Assembly: GCA_021397835.1 (NCBI GenBank)
Contig: JAJFZO010000747.1
Span: forward strand, 64,501-128,500
Source: Moringa oleifera
Taxonomy: Eukaryota; Streptophyta; Magnoliopsida; Brassicales; Moringaceae
Length of the DNA: 64,000 nucleotides
Reading direction: 5' to 3'
Each line of letters starts with the position of its first letter. The stretch's first letter is position 1. The notes under the pieces were generated by a model, which worked only from the letters and a program-made list of their open reading frames with translations, had not been told where the DNA came from and made no database searches. A program made the translations under genes and the position numbers. This document shows, in pieces, positions 33,546 to 49,928 of the stretch.

Positions 33546-34657
33546 TAATTTATTTTTACAATAAAAATTTTTTTTTATAATGATTACAAAATAGATGTAA
33601 TTTTTAATTAAAAATAAATTATTATAAATTATTATATTTTTATAATTATTTAATTATTTTTATTATTTTTATTAAATTTTGAAGATTTGATGTTTGATTT
33701 ATCAATCAACAATTTAGTTGTCAAATCCCTAACAAGAGCATGATGCAATTCAAAGGAGGGACCAAAGCTTGCGGGTAGTTAGTTGTTCCTATCACCCCCA
33801 CATCGAATAATTTTGCCAGCCCACAACTGGAAAATCACCCTCTCTGTCACTGTTATCCACAGTATCAACGTGCATCATCTCTGCCCAAATTCCAAATCTT
33901 TACCTTCTCCCTTGGGACTCGCATATATTTATTACTGTCCACATATTGTCAATGATTCTGGTAAGTTTAAGTTTGGTTCCCAGTGAAACTGGCACCCACC
34001 TGGAATCCATTTGCCTTAAATGCGAGCATAGAACAGGCATTGCAGCCATGCGATGACACATCTATGTCGGTGGTGGGCACCCTCACGGTTGGATGAGGTT
34101 CGCTAGTTGCCACGTGCGCTCAAGCTATTGGCAGAGCAGGAGGGGGATCTGATACAGGTGGGAGCCACGTGGTTATCCTGTCCAAACAAAGATGACAGTG
34201 GAGCTGGAGGCGGCGTTGTGACGTGGCGGCACAGCAGCCAAACCTTTTTGAAGACTTTGGTGGACTCCTCCTAACCACTTGTTTGTGTGGCTCGGACATC
34301 CCCTAAGAGCCGCCATCACGTTCCCTGTTCCTCCTTTTACATGGATCGAAGTTGAAGCAACAGCTATACTCTGAGTGCCCATGTGTCGCTTGACTTCAAT
34401 TTACACACTCTGCCCTTAAGCCCCTCGCTAGCTCTTCTTCTACTATGAAAAAGAATAGTAGCCAAGCCAGTTCTCCTTTGTCGGATAGTGCATGCACACT
34501 GGGGCACAATGGTCCTCAAGCATATTCATAACTATCTACAAAAGTAAAAAGGCCAATCTGAAAGTCCAGATAAGATTAGGAGAATCTCTATATAGCCAAT
34601 AGCACATGCATTTTGTTTTTCTGACTTCTCTTTCTTCTCAAAGTCTGAATCACAACC
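33546..34657. other. AT-rich spacer, then promoter of the NPH3-family gene
   Basis: AT-rich DNA to about 33.7 kb is followed by normal-composition sequence carrying G-boxes and a TATA-like CTATATAG near 34588 upstream of the RPT2-like gene. No other gene is seen. Confidence 0.5.
34111..34226 (+). promoter_or_regulatory. Cluster of G-box/ACGT elements upstream of the RPT2-like gene
   Basis: CACGTG occurs at 34111-34116 and 34166-34171, and ACGTGG at 34221-34226, about 430-550 bp before the start codon. Family knowledge: G-boxes bind bZIP and bHLH (PIF/HY5-type) factors, and Arabidopsis RPT2 is light-induced, so light control is plausible but not shown. Confidence 0.45.
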
Positions 34658-36962
34658 ATGGCTACCACTGTCAACAGCTCCAACAGGCTCTCCCTCGCCA
34701 TGGAGAGGACTGGCCAATGGTACGTATGCACACAATACTTTGATGATTTCTTCTTGCAAGCCAGTCACTTGCTTCAGAATAATTACATTCTCCTGTGTAT
34801 ACGCTGTTGTTGAAGGGTTTTCTCCCAAGATATTCCGTCTGATGTTGTGGTTCAAGTTGGAGAAGCAAAATTTTCTCTTCACAAGGTAAGGAAATACTTC
34901 CCCTTTGTGTCTCTATATATACAGTACCCAGAAAAAGAGAAACCAAAAGGAGAAACAGAGTGAGTTATAAATTAACGATCGGATTGAAAAATATGTAATT
35001 CTGTATATGGATGGCAGTTCATGCTCTTAGCAAAAAGCAACCATATAAGAAAACTGATACTGGAATCAAAAGAAGCCGACTTGACAACAATCGATCTCTC
35101 TGACATACCCGGAGGCCCAGAGATGTTCGAGAAAGCAGCCAAGTTCTGCTACGGCGTCAACTTCGAGATCACTGTACACAACGTGGCTGCTCTGCGTTGC
35201 ACTGCTGAGTACCTGGAAATGACGGACAAGTACTGCGACAACAACCTGGCCAGCCGCACCGACGATTTCCTCACCCAGGTGGCACTCTCCAGCCTCTCCG
35301 GCGCCCTCGTTGTCCTCAAGTCATGTAAGCTCCTCCTTCCCATGGCTGAAGACCTCGGAATCGTACAGCGCTGCATAGACATAGCCAGTCTCAAGGTATA
35401 TATACCCACAGCACCAACGAAAGTATAGATCTTACTCATTTTGCTGGATCTTTATGCATACTCCATACATAATGGTAGCATAATTCAACTGGTTAACCTG
35501 TAATTATGCTACTCTTTGTTCTTTTTTTCTTTTTTACCCACATGAATCGGATTTTTCTTTCTGCATATATAAGGCTTGCAATGAGGATACCTTTCCATGT
35601 CGATCGCCGCCTAATTGGTGGACGGAAGAGCTGTCAATCCTGGATGTGGAATTCTTTGGCAGAATCATTATGGCCATGAAACAGCGCGGTGCCAAGACTT
35701 TGACTTTGGCCAATGCCATTACAACATACGCAGAGAGATGCCTGAAGGATTTGGTCCGAGACCACACGGGTAGTGGCATCAAGTCCTTATCAGATCTCGG
35801 GGACTCCGACTTCAGAATCCAACAACGGGAGCTTCTACAATCCATAGTCGCCCTGTTACCAGCCGAGAAGGCGGCTTTTCCTATCAACTTCCTCTGTTGC
35901 CTCCTGCGATGCGCTATTTTCCTCAAGGCTTCCTCTGCCTGCAAGAACGAGCTGGAAAAGCGCATCTCTGCAATTTTAGAACATGTGACGGTGGACGATC
36001 TCCTTGTTCTGTCCTTCACCTACGATGGAGAGAGGCTGTTCGATCTGGAAAGCGTGAGGAGGATCATCTCAGGTTTCATGGACAAGGAAAGGAGCGTTGC
36101 CGTCTTCAACTGCGGGGATTTCAGGGAGGCCTCTTCCCCTGCCCTGCACAGAGTCGCCAAAACCGTCGACGCTTACCTAAGCGAGATCGCCGCCTACTCT
36201 GAGCTAAGCATCTCCAAGTTCAACGGCATTGCTAATCTCCTACCCAAAAGTGCTAGACAAGTAGACGATGATCTCTATCGCGCAGTTGACATTTACTTGA
36301 AGGTGAACGTCCACCCACAAACCCACAGAAAAAACACCCTTATAATTTCGTCCTTCTTAGTTGACTTGTCACTGCTAAAAACGACTTCATGTTAAGATCA
36401 ATATATGAACCACATGCAACAGTAGCTAGAAAGAATATAATCATAAATTATCATACGACCAGATGAATTCTGTTTGCAGGCTCATCCGAATCTTGATGAG
36501 ATTGAGCGAGAGAAGGTGTGCAGCGCGATGGACCCACTGAGATTGTCCTACGAGGCTCGGGTGCATGCGTCGCAGAACAAGCGCCTGCCGGTGCAGATCG
36601 TTTTGCATGCTTTGTACTACGACCAGCTGAAGCTGAGGAGTGGGGTAGACAATCGCAATGTGACAGACGCTATCACGACAAGGAATCAGCTGCAGGCAGA
36701 TGTGTCACTCATCAAGGAGAACGAAGAGCTGAGAACTGAGCTGATGAAGATGAAACTATACATTACAGACTTGCAGAAGAACCAAGGGTCAGGAGCAACT
36801 AGCAAGGCTGCAAACAGGAAGCCCACTTTCTTCTCTTCGGTGTCCAAGACTTTGGGCAAGCTGAATCCATTCAAGCATGGGTCTAAGGACACTTCCAATA
36901 TTGATGATGGCGTAGGTGTGGACCTCACCAAACCAAGGAGGAGAAGGTTCTCTATCTCTTAA
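34658..36962 (+). CDS. RPT2: Root phototropism protein 2-like (BTB/POZ-NPH3 family)
   Basis: Five exons, 34658-34719, 34816-34885, 35018-35395, 35574-36302 and 36480-36962, give 1722 nt and 573 aa. The N-terminal AMERTGQWVFSQDIPSDV and VGEAKFSLHKFML start a BTB/POZ domain (about 25-120). The NPH3 domain spans about 200-470 with WWTEELSILDVEFF and the late block YDQLKLRSG. A coiled coil follows at about 500-525. The C-terminus is basic and ends RRRRFSIS, keeping the antepenultimate Ser in an RxS-like site that phototropins phosphorylate for 14-3-3 binding in NPH3/RPT2. Family knowledge: RPT2 acts at the plasma membrane with phot1 and NPH3 and as a CUL3-type adaptor in phototropism. The short first exon is supported by the conserved N-terminus. 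Assignment to RPT2 rather than another NPH3-like protein is likely but not certain. Confidence 0.9.
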
Positions 36963-38463
36963 GTTCAACACCACAATTTCCCCTATCCATTTACTGGTCA
37001 GTAGATGATAATCTTCATCCGTTAAATTGCTCCATATGCAATTCCTATGATTTGGGTATTTTGTGAATAGCCAGATTTATGGGAGGATTTACTGTTTATG
37101 TAGTTGTTGGGTTTTGATGTGTTGGGATCTCGATCTACTTGTGTTTAATTGATGATTCTTGGGTTTTTCCTGGTTAATGACACGTTTCATGTGGTCAATT
37201 TGGTATGATTGCAATGGACATACAACCATTAGCTTTTACTTCCACGTAACTGAGAATAAGAGATTGGTGTGTGATGACAAACGCCTTTATTGCAAAATTT
37301 AGAATGCTTTGTCTGCACTAATTAAGAAGCAGGAGAAGTGTTGTATGGTTGTGTTACTAGGCAAGACTTGAAAACAGATGAAGAAGGTATAGATTGCATA
37401 AGCCTTGATAATTTTAGCATTGATTAGAAGAAATGAAGTCTTTTCGATATCAACGTAAGCATCAGTCCCAGCTGCCACATACCATGCAATGCCAAAGTCT
37501 CGCGCAACAAATAAGACAGAAGCGAAGTAATCACAAACATGGCAAAGTTATTGATCCAAAGTGCAAATAACAAAGCCCTATCTACTCCAGCAATATCAAT
37601 CTATCGACTAGCAGAAAACATGCCGTGATGCAGAGCAAATGCCACTATGAAAGGAACGCAAAGCAAGGGCCTTCTTCCTTTTGGCTGCCAAGAAGGTCAC
37701 GAAAGAAAAGAGAAGAACTTCAAACTCAAACATCATGAACTCCTCCTAAATCCTAATCCAAAGTAACTACTTTTAAGGAATAGATTGACAAAAACTAAGC
37801 CGGAAGAAAGAAAGAAAATTCACAAAAGAGTAACTAGAAACTCCGGAGGGCGAAAAACACGGAAGAAATCGACGAGAGAATCCACTCGCAGGAACAGGCA
37901 AGCATGAAGCTTTCCATTACATTTGCAAAAAGCTCTTAGTTATGGATGCATGCTTTTTCTTCTTCTTTTCGCTGGACAGTACCCGCAGCTTCTCAGCCAC
38001 AAACACATCACCCGTTGAGGTTTAGTTTGATTTACGTGTAGTTGACGGGTTATTGGGACAGGAGCGTTATTCAAAGTTCATCATTCATTCATATATTCCT
38101 GCCCATATACAGCAATCTTTGTGGCCTCAGCTTTTTCTCTCTGCTTTGAGCCTTTATGCTTCCCATCCTTCCCCCTTTAGCCGACTCTTTTCTAGGGCCA
38201 CGTTATCCTGTTAAATGAATGGGCTGCTGTTCACTTATGGGCCTACGCTGCTGATGAGATTGGGTATGGATTTGCTTAGGCAACAGATGGGCCTCGGCCT
38301 GCTCCTTTCACAGTCGGTGTGCCCACCATTACGAGGCCGTATCGATGAAAGAAAGAAAAGCCTACTCCTTCCATATAAAATCCGGTGTCTGGCATTTCGT
38401 CTTCTATTCTAGTTCCATTTCTTGCATCTCACTCCATCTTCCCCTCTGTGCGACAAGAAAGCA
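36963..38463. other. Intergenic: RPT2-like 3' UTR and RPT3 promoter
   Basis: No gene is seen. The 3' UTR of the NPH3 gene lies at the left and RPT3 promoter motifs at the right. The middle (37.2-38.1 kb) shows no feature I recognise. Confidence 0.5.
38220..38293 (+). promoter_or_regulatory. Site II elements of the RPT3 promoter
   Basis: TGGGCT at 38220-38225, TGGGCC at 38238-38243 and TGGGCC at 38288-38293 lie 170-245 bp before the RPT3 start codon. Function is inferred from motif and position. Confidence 0.5.
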
Positions 38464-41600
<3,137 letters not shown>

Positions 41601-44600
41601 AGTAATTTTGAGATGAAGGCACATTAGGTGCTCATGTCTGTGAAATTGTTTCATTACATGCAGACCTTATTTTCAGTTATGATGCATGCCACAGATACTG
41701 CCTTCATAGAACCCTATTGACAGTATAGCCATCTTGTGGCCTGATTTGTCACACATTGCTGAAGACAGTGTACTTGCTAAGGGACCTTTGATTCGGTGTT
41801 GAAAGGCAGCAAGTATGACAAGATCTAAAATCATTGATAATCATCAGGCTGGATTGTGAAATTATTCAAGTAATGTGGCTGCTGTATTGAGTTTTAGGTA
41901 TAAGATAAAAGTATCATTGGCATCCTTTCTTCCTTCTATTGAGATTATGGAGGTTGAATCCAAGTTTAACTGCTTGCTTGATTGCATCATTTTGCAATAG
42001 AGAAATCATATGTGGGGAGTTTCTTTTCTTTAGAAATTTTTTGGGCTGAGGCACTTTTCAGCCCAACTTTAGGAACAATCTTAGATTTGAGAGATTAAGA
42101 TGGAAGTGCTGAACTGTTTTTGACAGGTAAGAAAGGGATATTAATCCCCATTCGAACCCCTTGGAACTGAATAAAAGACCTCTGGCATGACATAACTACT
42201 CCCACAGTGTGAAGGTGATGATAGAGATTTATAGAAATGAGTGTGGAAAAAAAAGAAAAAATGAAAACCCAAATAAGTATTATGGTCTTTCAATGATTTA
42301 TTTACTGAAATTTGTGATTTTTGGTTTTCTCAAGAAAAGTTCTCTGTGGTTTACTTTAGTTAGTTTTCTCTTTTTAAATTATTCAATAAATGTTAAAAGG
42401 GTGACTACACAGAAGAAGCAACACTTTTCAATTGGTATTATGATAATCAGTCTTCGTAGATACTGTTTGACAGAGTGGTCTAACAGTAATTGGTGATCGG
42501 ATTTGGTGTTTACCTCAAAATGCATTAGTTGGTCATTAGGTGAGCTTTCAGTTAAGCAGTTATGCTTGTTGCATTATTATACACAAAAAAATTGAAAAAA
42601 AAATGCAAAAGAGATAATTTGAGAATTTGTGATTTCCAATTGAATCTAGTCAAAAAAAAAAAAAGAAAGGAGATCCTGAAATTAATATTGGACCAACCCA
42701 TGATACTAGGTAACATAACAATAACATCCATGGCACCCAATTCATAAATTCAAAAGACTTATTATGAAAGTTCCTAGTTCAAACTTTGCTTTTCTAAAGG
42801 CATGCATGTGCTTTTACTTTATTTGAAAAGGAAGAAGTCATACTTGGTGGTTCTCATTTCCTTTTAAATTCACTTTGAGATTAGTGTATTGGTATGTTCT
42901 TCTAGTTACTGGAATGACTGAGTAACTGATCTTCATGGGTTGCTAAAAGGAATGAATTATTGTTGTCTCACTTATGAACTTCTTTCTGGATCGGCCCTGC
43001 CAAAGCAGTGACAATGATTCATTGTTTGACTGTTCCTCCACTGCTGAAAACAAAATTGTACCCAATTTCAAGTTGGCAATGTTTGTCCCATTGTGTTTTA
43101 GTAGTCATAAAATGTTTTAATACATTATCTTAACCTTACATGAATTAGATTAGTTAAATCCTGGTGTAGAGAGAAACCTGTACCACTGCTGTTTTAATTT
43201 TAGCAGAGCATTGTAACCAGAAAAAATGTCATCAGTTTTGTCTGCTGCAAGAAAACTATAGAGAAAGGGAAAAAAGAAAAAGGAAACACTAAAGCCCGCA
43301 ATGGTGATGATGGACGTATATTGATGGAAGTTGAGACATCATTTTATAGGGTGGAACTTTCCATCCATGGAGTCTTGGTTGGCATCTACCTTCTAGTTTT
43401 CAGACAGGCTCAAATTAAAGCTCTCAACTTTGAACTTTGAACAAAATGGTTAACCTCTACGGTGGTAAAATTGACTCATCTGAGATGTGACTTGACATCA
43501 AATTTAATGTTTTTTTATAAATTTTTTGGGGGAGGATATTTTTTCTTCTCATTAAATTGCCATGCGTACAAGTTGATTTGTTCGTAGACATCTACTCACC
43601 AGGAAGGATCTTTTTGCTCCCAATTACCCTTTTGTCTTTTCCATGAGGACTTCTAACACACCCATTTCAGGCAATATACACCAGAAATGTGAGACCAATT
43701 GGATCACAATTTCTTGTCTGTCAATGTAAGGATAAATATACATCTAATGCAAGGGGTGTGATTCCTGGTGTTAGTGGTCACATGATTAGCTTGCATGGTT
43801 ACAAAGGAGAGCATTTAAACTAATGGGTGGAGTAGTTGGGTAATTAAAAAAGGAAGGAGTTGTTGCATCCACCCTCTTACTCTGTCCACATTCCTCCATT
43901 GACTCTCTAGTCTCTATGTACCCACAGCTTGAAGCCTTGCACAAAATGGTCCTCAGCTGCATCAACCAAAACTTGGCGTCCTTCGCAGGAAAGATTCTTC
44001 GTTTCGCATTAATGTTGTTAACCCTAAGTCCCACAAAGCCATTTCGGTTTCGTATATTAATGGCTGGACTCAATTTTGGTCCACCATGACCACGAAGGAG
44101 GAGGAGAAGAAGAAGAAGAAGACGCGTCTTACCTCGGAAATTTTATCTCTCGGGTCTCCGCTTTTTGGGTCTTTGCTGGCTACCCATTATTAATTCATGG
44201 CGCAAATACGGAGGAGATATTAATCTTACTGTGCAGACACAGCCACTTTTCACACTCTGGCTGCTAATTAACTAGTACAACTCAATATTGACGAGCAAGG
44301 CCACAAGCTCAAGTGGTAAAAGTGTAAATAAGAGGAAAAAACAAGGGACCGAATTGGTACAAGGTGCCTGATGTAAACGGCTTAACCGTAGCATTCAAGC
44401 TTAGCTTCCAGTTTTGAGGATCCATTTCACGTACCACTTACTTTTGAGCTGCGTAAGCCTGCCTGGATGTCACTCTTTGCTTCCTCTCACTCTCTTGCTT
44501 TTTATTCTTTCTTTTCCTTTTCTCGCTTTCCATTTTCCCGTTCTCTTTACATAAATTCCTCCTTTCCCTTCTACAAGTCTGAAATTTTTTCGGGGAAAAA

Positions 44601-46562
44601 TCATCACCTTTTTGTTCTTCTCTTCTCAAATAACTTTGAAAACAAAACAAAATCTTTAACCTTTTAGCTTCACTTAACAAGTTCAGCTTAGTATTGACTC
44701 TTGAATGCTGCCAATCTCCCCGGTTAATGCTCAGGTTTTTCAGTAACATTCTTAGAACTCCTCAGTGCCTATGTCTGTAGCTGCACAGAGTGACCATTCC
44801 GCCGAATTGCAGAGCTTCAAAACCGGATCTGGAGGTCAGCTTCCTCGATTTGCGTGCCAATGCCGTTGCCAGCTCTGTTAAGTATGGCCTTCTTGGGCGT
44901 TTTCAGCTCCGGCTTTAACTCAGAGGAGTAAACGGCAGTCCTTAGCTGGGCTGTAAGAAGAACATAAACTTGCATGAGAGACCCAGGTTGGCTTCTTCTT
45001 ATCTTTTCCCTTTGTTATATATGTCTGCTTTGTTTACTTGAGCTATTTTAGCAGCTAAATATCAGCTTTTTAGATCTGAACAATTACTGAGAACATTTCC
45101 ATAACTTCTAGGAGAATTGAGTTTCTTTCTGCGGTGATTTAGGTTCTGAATTTCTGTCTCTTTATGATTTTTTTCCCATCCAACAATTCCACATTGCTAA
45201 GAGTGAAACTTGAAATAGGTAATTGGCAGTGACGTCCCCTTCTTAGGAACGGACTGGTAAAATGTGGCTACAAAATGAGTCAGTTTAGTGGAGTATCTTT
45301 TGTGGAATTAGGTTTATGCTTAAGAACTCAAGAAAAGATAATTCTCCACGTATCCTGGGTGTTGGTTCATTCAAAGAAAAACGGAAAAAGAGAAAAAAGA
45401 AAGAACATTATTAGTCTTGTCTGGGGAAAAAAATTCCCTTTTGCAGCTGTAGTGATGAGCAATACATATAGTGCGTCCCTTGTTGTCATTATTTGGTTGC
45501 TGGAAAGCATCCTTTTTCTCTGATGTTGGATCTTTTCTTCCTCTTCTTCTTCTTCTTTTTTCATTTCTCCTGATCCTTTAACTAATATCACAAAGGAAAG
45601 GGAGGTTTTTTTTTTTTTTTTGGGAGGGGGCTTAAAATATAGTGTGAAATGTATTGTTCATTAGCTTCGTTCCTTCTAGGTTAGATTTCTTTGGCTCCTG
45701 CTTTTTTATGATACTTACCTTTTTTATTTTCTCTCTCTTGAATGTTTTATTTTCAAACTTTTCTTTTGATAGTGGATGTATTAAGGAAAGAAAGGGAAAG
45801 ATTCCCGTAGCTTTTCTCCTTTAAAAGGTCAGGAAATACCAATTGCAAATTTCTCTCATTATATTAGCAATTCCAAATATATTCAATCTATATAGGGCTA
45901 AAATGCCCAATTGAAATGTTTCTTTGTCACACTTTGCCTCCTAAAAGTAAGCCTACCTCTGTTATGAATTTCACCAGTTATCGAGTACTAGCCTTTGATC
46001 TTCTGAATTCTCCTATTGACTGTATCTCTGCTTAATTGCAGTAGACAGTAAACTGATGCTTTAATAAGAAAAAAGAAATGTTGGATCATGTTGTTCTCGT
46101 GCATAGATAACCATATCTATGGTTTTCACAAGCAATGTAGCTGTCCAGCAGTTTTTGGTTTGTGGTGAGCAACTTAATTTGCAGATTGACACCACAGAAC
46201 TCAATATTCTCTTTCTGCAGTCACAGTCTTAGACATTTTCAACTTTAAAGTCTATGTGCAAGAATAGATGAAAAGTTGATTTCTCCTTATTTCTTCCAAT
46301 TCGTAGATTTTGGACTTGATAATCAGAGAGAGAAAGACAATTTGTGGTTACAGTGGCCGTTACAGTGTCACAATTGCATGGATAAAGTTTCTTGAGCTCA
46401 CCACTGAAAATTTTGATTCTTGTGATAGTTTTCACGGAATCATGGTTGGAATTAAATCAGCTTGCCTTACTTGCTTCCTGATAAGATTGGTGTTATTGCT
46501 TCTTACGGGGCTGCCTAATGTTATGATGTGCTTTCTGTTCTGAAGCAGGGAAGCAACAAGAC
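41601..46562. other. Long intergenic region with the leader of the next receptor kinase
   Basis: About 5 kb with no supported gene. Frames such as 43786-44073 on the minus strand show no family or conservation signal. A GAG-rich triplet run is at about 44091-44120. The right part (about 44.8-46.56 kb) may hold an intron-containing 5' leader of the LRR-III kinase, since an exon-like GC-balanced stretch near 44.76-44.98 kb is followed by AT-rich DNA up to the start codon. Confidence 0.45.
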
Positions 46563-49105
46563 ATGCAGATATTACATTTTCATTACCACAATCACTTCCA
46601 CGAATCCTGTGCTATGCAACCTCCTGTGAGGTTCTTCTATGCTTCAGTTTTATTGTTTCTTTTCATGGTTACCATGGTTTTTCCTCTTGCTTTTGCTGAC
46701 CTGAACTCGGATAAGCAAGCCTTGCTTGACTTCGCTGCTGCTATCCCACATCGTCGGAAACTCAACTGGAACTCTAGTAGTCCAATATGCAATTCCTGGG
46801 TGGGCATCACATGCACTCAAGATCACACTCGTGTGCTTGCCCTCCGGCTTCCTGGAGTTGGTCTTGTGGGTCCTGTTCCAGCCAACACAATTGGTAAACT
46901 AGATGCTCTCAGGATTCTCAGCCTGCGATCCAACCTCCTGAATGGTAACCTTCCGTCTGAGATTACCTCTCTTCCATCACTGCAGTACCTCTATCTCCAA
47001 CATAATAATTTCTCTGGTGATATTCCGGCCTCTTTTTCTTCTCAACTCAATGTGCTAGATCTGTCATTCAATTCTTTCACAGGCAAGATTCCAGAAACAC
47101 TAGAAAATTTAACGCAATTAACAGGATTGAGCCTTCAGAACAACACCCTTTCAGGAACCATTCCTGATCTCGACCTTCGTAGTCTTAAGCGTTTAAATTT
47201 GAGCTACAATAATCTTAATGGTTCAATTCCTTTGCCACTTCAAAGGTTCCCTAATTCATCCTTTTTGGGAAACTCTTTCTTATGTGGGCCGCCGCTGCAA
47301 GCTTGTTCCCCCACCCTCCCTCCATCTATATCGCCTACTAACTCTCCGCCACCATTGCCTGTGTTTCCTCGAAAAGGAAGCTCCAAAAAGAAACTGAGTT
47401 TGGGAGCTATCATTGCCATTGCCGCTGGAGGTGCTGTATTGCTGCTTCTTGTAGCTCTAATAATCTTATGCTGCTGTATGAAGAAAAAAGACCATGTAGG
47501 TAGTGGTGTACTAAAAGGGAAATCCTCTAGTGGTGGCAGGAGTGAGAAACCAAAGGAGGAATTTGGGAGCGGGGTGCAAGAACCTGAGAAAAACAAGCTC
47601 GTTTTCTTTGAAGGTTGTTCCTATAATTTTGATCTTGAGGATTTATTAAGGGCTTCAGCTGAAGTGCTTGGAAAGGGTAGCTATGGCACAGCATACAAAG
47701 CTGTCTTGGAAGAGTCAACAACAGTGGTGGTGAAAAGGTTGAAAGAAGTAGTTGTGGGAAAGAGAGACTTCGAGCAGCAGATGGACGTTGTGGGAAGGGT
47801 TGGCCAGCACCCAAATGTTGTCCCACTCAGAGCTTATTACTACTCAAAGGATGAGAAACTCTTGGTTTATGACTATGTCCCTGGTGGCAACTTATCCACA
47901 CTCCTTCACGGTACATTTTCCTTCATATCTTTACTTTTCTATTTCCTTCTATTCTAGTTTAAGTATTGTCTCTTTCTTATGTTTTAATAGTTACCAAAGA
48001 ATTCATAAATTTACGAAGCTTGATCCTCATTTGTTGTTGATGCAAGAACATATTATGTCAAAACAGATGTTTTTCTGGATCATTTGGAAAAATTTTGAGG
48101 ACATGAGTGTAACCCAGGAAACTTTATCAGTCAGGGAGGCAATATAATGGCCTATTCTTAGGAAAAATAGTGCCTTCAGTTACCTCTTAAAGGCCAACAG
48201 CTGAGTTACATTCATTTTGGCCTTGCTTTTCAGCCAGGTGGATGGTATTAATATTAGAGGCAAATAAGGGATAGGACTTCTCAGTGAGGATATGCAGTTA
48301 ATCAGCTGAGTTAGTAAAGAAACTTTTGTGATGATTCTGTAATTTCTTCATGATGAGGGCATCTACCCTGTATACCATCTGCCAATCTGTAGTTAAATTT
48401 CTCTTTGTTCCCCGCTGCACATTATCCGCCCTTCTGCTCTCTGTTATATCTTAAGCTTATCTTGTTGTAATAACAGGAAGTAGGGGAGCTGGAAGAACCC
48501 CATTAGACTGGGATTCCAGAGTAAAAATCTCTCTTGGAATTGCAAGGGGAATTGCCCACCTCCATTCTGTGGCTGGTCCAAAATTCACTCATGGAAATAT
48601 CAAGTCCTCGAATGTACTCCTCAACCAAGATCTTGATGGGTGCGTCTCTGATTTTGGTCTGACCCCTCTCATGAATGTACCAGCCACCCCATCTCGGAGT
48701 GCAGGCTACCGAGCACCTGAGGTGATTGAAACTCGTAAACACACTCATAAGTCAGATGTGTACAGCTTTGGTGTCCTCCTGCTTGAGATGCTGACAGGAA
48801 AAGCTCCACTCCAGTCTCCAGGACGTGATGATATGGTTGATCTTCCTAGGTGGGTGCAGTCAGTAGTAAGAGAGGAATGGACAGCTGAGGTATTTGATGT
48901 TGAGTTGATGAGGTTTCAAAATATCGAAGAAGAGATGGTGCAGATGTTGCAAATTGGCATGGCCTGTGTCGCAAAGGTGCCAGACATGCGACCCAATATG
49001 GATGAAGTTGTTAGAATGATTGAAGAAGTTCGGCAATCTGACTCAGAGAATCGGCCTTCTTCTGAAGAGAATAAATCTAAGGATTCAAATGTGCAGACCC
49101 CATGA
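46563..49105 (+). CDS. Probable inactive receptor kinase, LRR-III (At5g58300-like)
   Basis: Two exons, 46563-47910 and 48477-49105, give 1977 nt and 658 aa. An ATG at 46614 is an equally plausible start and places the signal peptide ([17 protein letters not shown]) at the very N-terminus. The ectodomain has an N-terminal cap (WVGITCTQD) and about five LRRs. A Ser/Pro-rich linker ([13 protein letters not shown]) leads to one transmembrane helix (about 280-304, [20 protein letters not shown]). The kinase-like domain keeps [11 protein letters not shown] and the Lys of VVVKRLK. However, the HRD motif is replaced by THGN (about 488-490), losing the catalytic Asp, while DFG is kept. This is the LRR-III pattern expected of a pseudokinase. 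Family knowledge: such receptors act as co-receptors or scaffolds. The tail is acidic and Ser-rich. Confidence 0.93.
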
Positions 49106-49928
49106 TTGTGTTGAGGTTGCTGGAGCTAATTTAATCAAATTTCAAATACAAGAAGTAAACTTTTTCCAAGTGGGCATGCCTTGTGAGGTTTTCTCAATTG
49201 TTCAAATATCATCATGTGCATTTGTGTTTTCTTAAAGGTGAATGCATCCTGTCCAGTTGAGTTTTTTTTCTTAGGGGTTTATGTGTTTAATTTCATTAGG
49301 CAGTGTCATATTTCCCTGATTTCTTGTACTATTTTTTCTTATTGCAACATTGTGAATCAATTGATAAGCTTCCTTTGGTGATCCTTGGTTACAGTTCTCT
49401 CATTTCCAGTTGCTTGTTGGTTTGCCTAATATTCTTCAGACTAAGCTCTGCCATCTTGGCAATGATAGGAAACTAGCATCCTTTCTTTTCCGTTCTGCCA
49501 GCAAATCCTTTTGAGACACTGATATTTATAATCCATGGAGACCTATTTTATCCACATCGTCTTATCAGGTGCCATTTTATTTTTAGTTGACAAAGTTTTG
49601 CTTTCATAAGCTAGCCATGCCGCACTTGTTATTTTCTTGTTTATTCTTTGGTCTGTCTTAAATTGAATGAATCATGATTCTGTTACATTAAGCAAACAGA
49701 AAACAATCATATTCTGGGGAACTTAAGGGGCATTTCCCAATTATAAGAAAGTCTTGGGTTCCTTTCATATAGTCTAAAGACCAACAACCTTGTGTTTTCA
49801 TGTGTTGGGATCCAACCTTGATTTGCCATCCATAGGTGAGTGGGTGTTCAACTTTTGCAACCAACAAATGTTTAAGCTTTAAATCTCTCCAGCCCAAAAC
49901 TTGTCTTGGTTCTCCCTACGGCCTGGTA
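49106..49928. other. Intergenic: receptor-kinase 3' UTR and NHL promoter
   Basis: No gene is seen. The frame upstream of 49929 stays open from 49836, but the first ATG of the protein that fits the family is at 49929. Confidence 0.5.

Noticed and set aside
43786..44073. 95-codon minus-strand frame in the long intergenic region
   Set aside because: No recognised domain and no conservation evidence in the window.
44283..44420. tRNA-like A-box (AGCTCAAGTGGTAAA) suggesting a SINE or tRNA
   Set aside because: No matching B-box, cloverleaf or poly-A tail could be found nearby.
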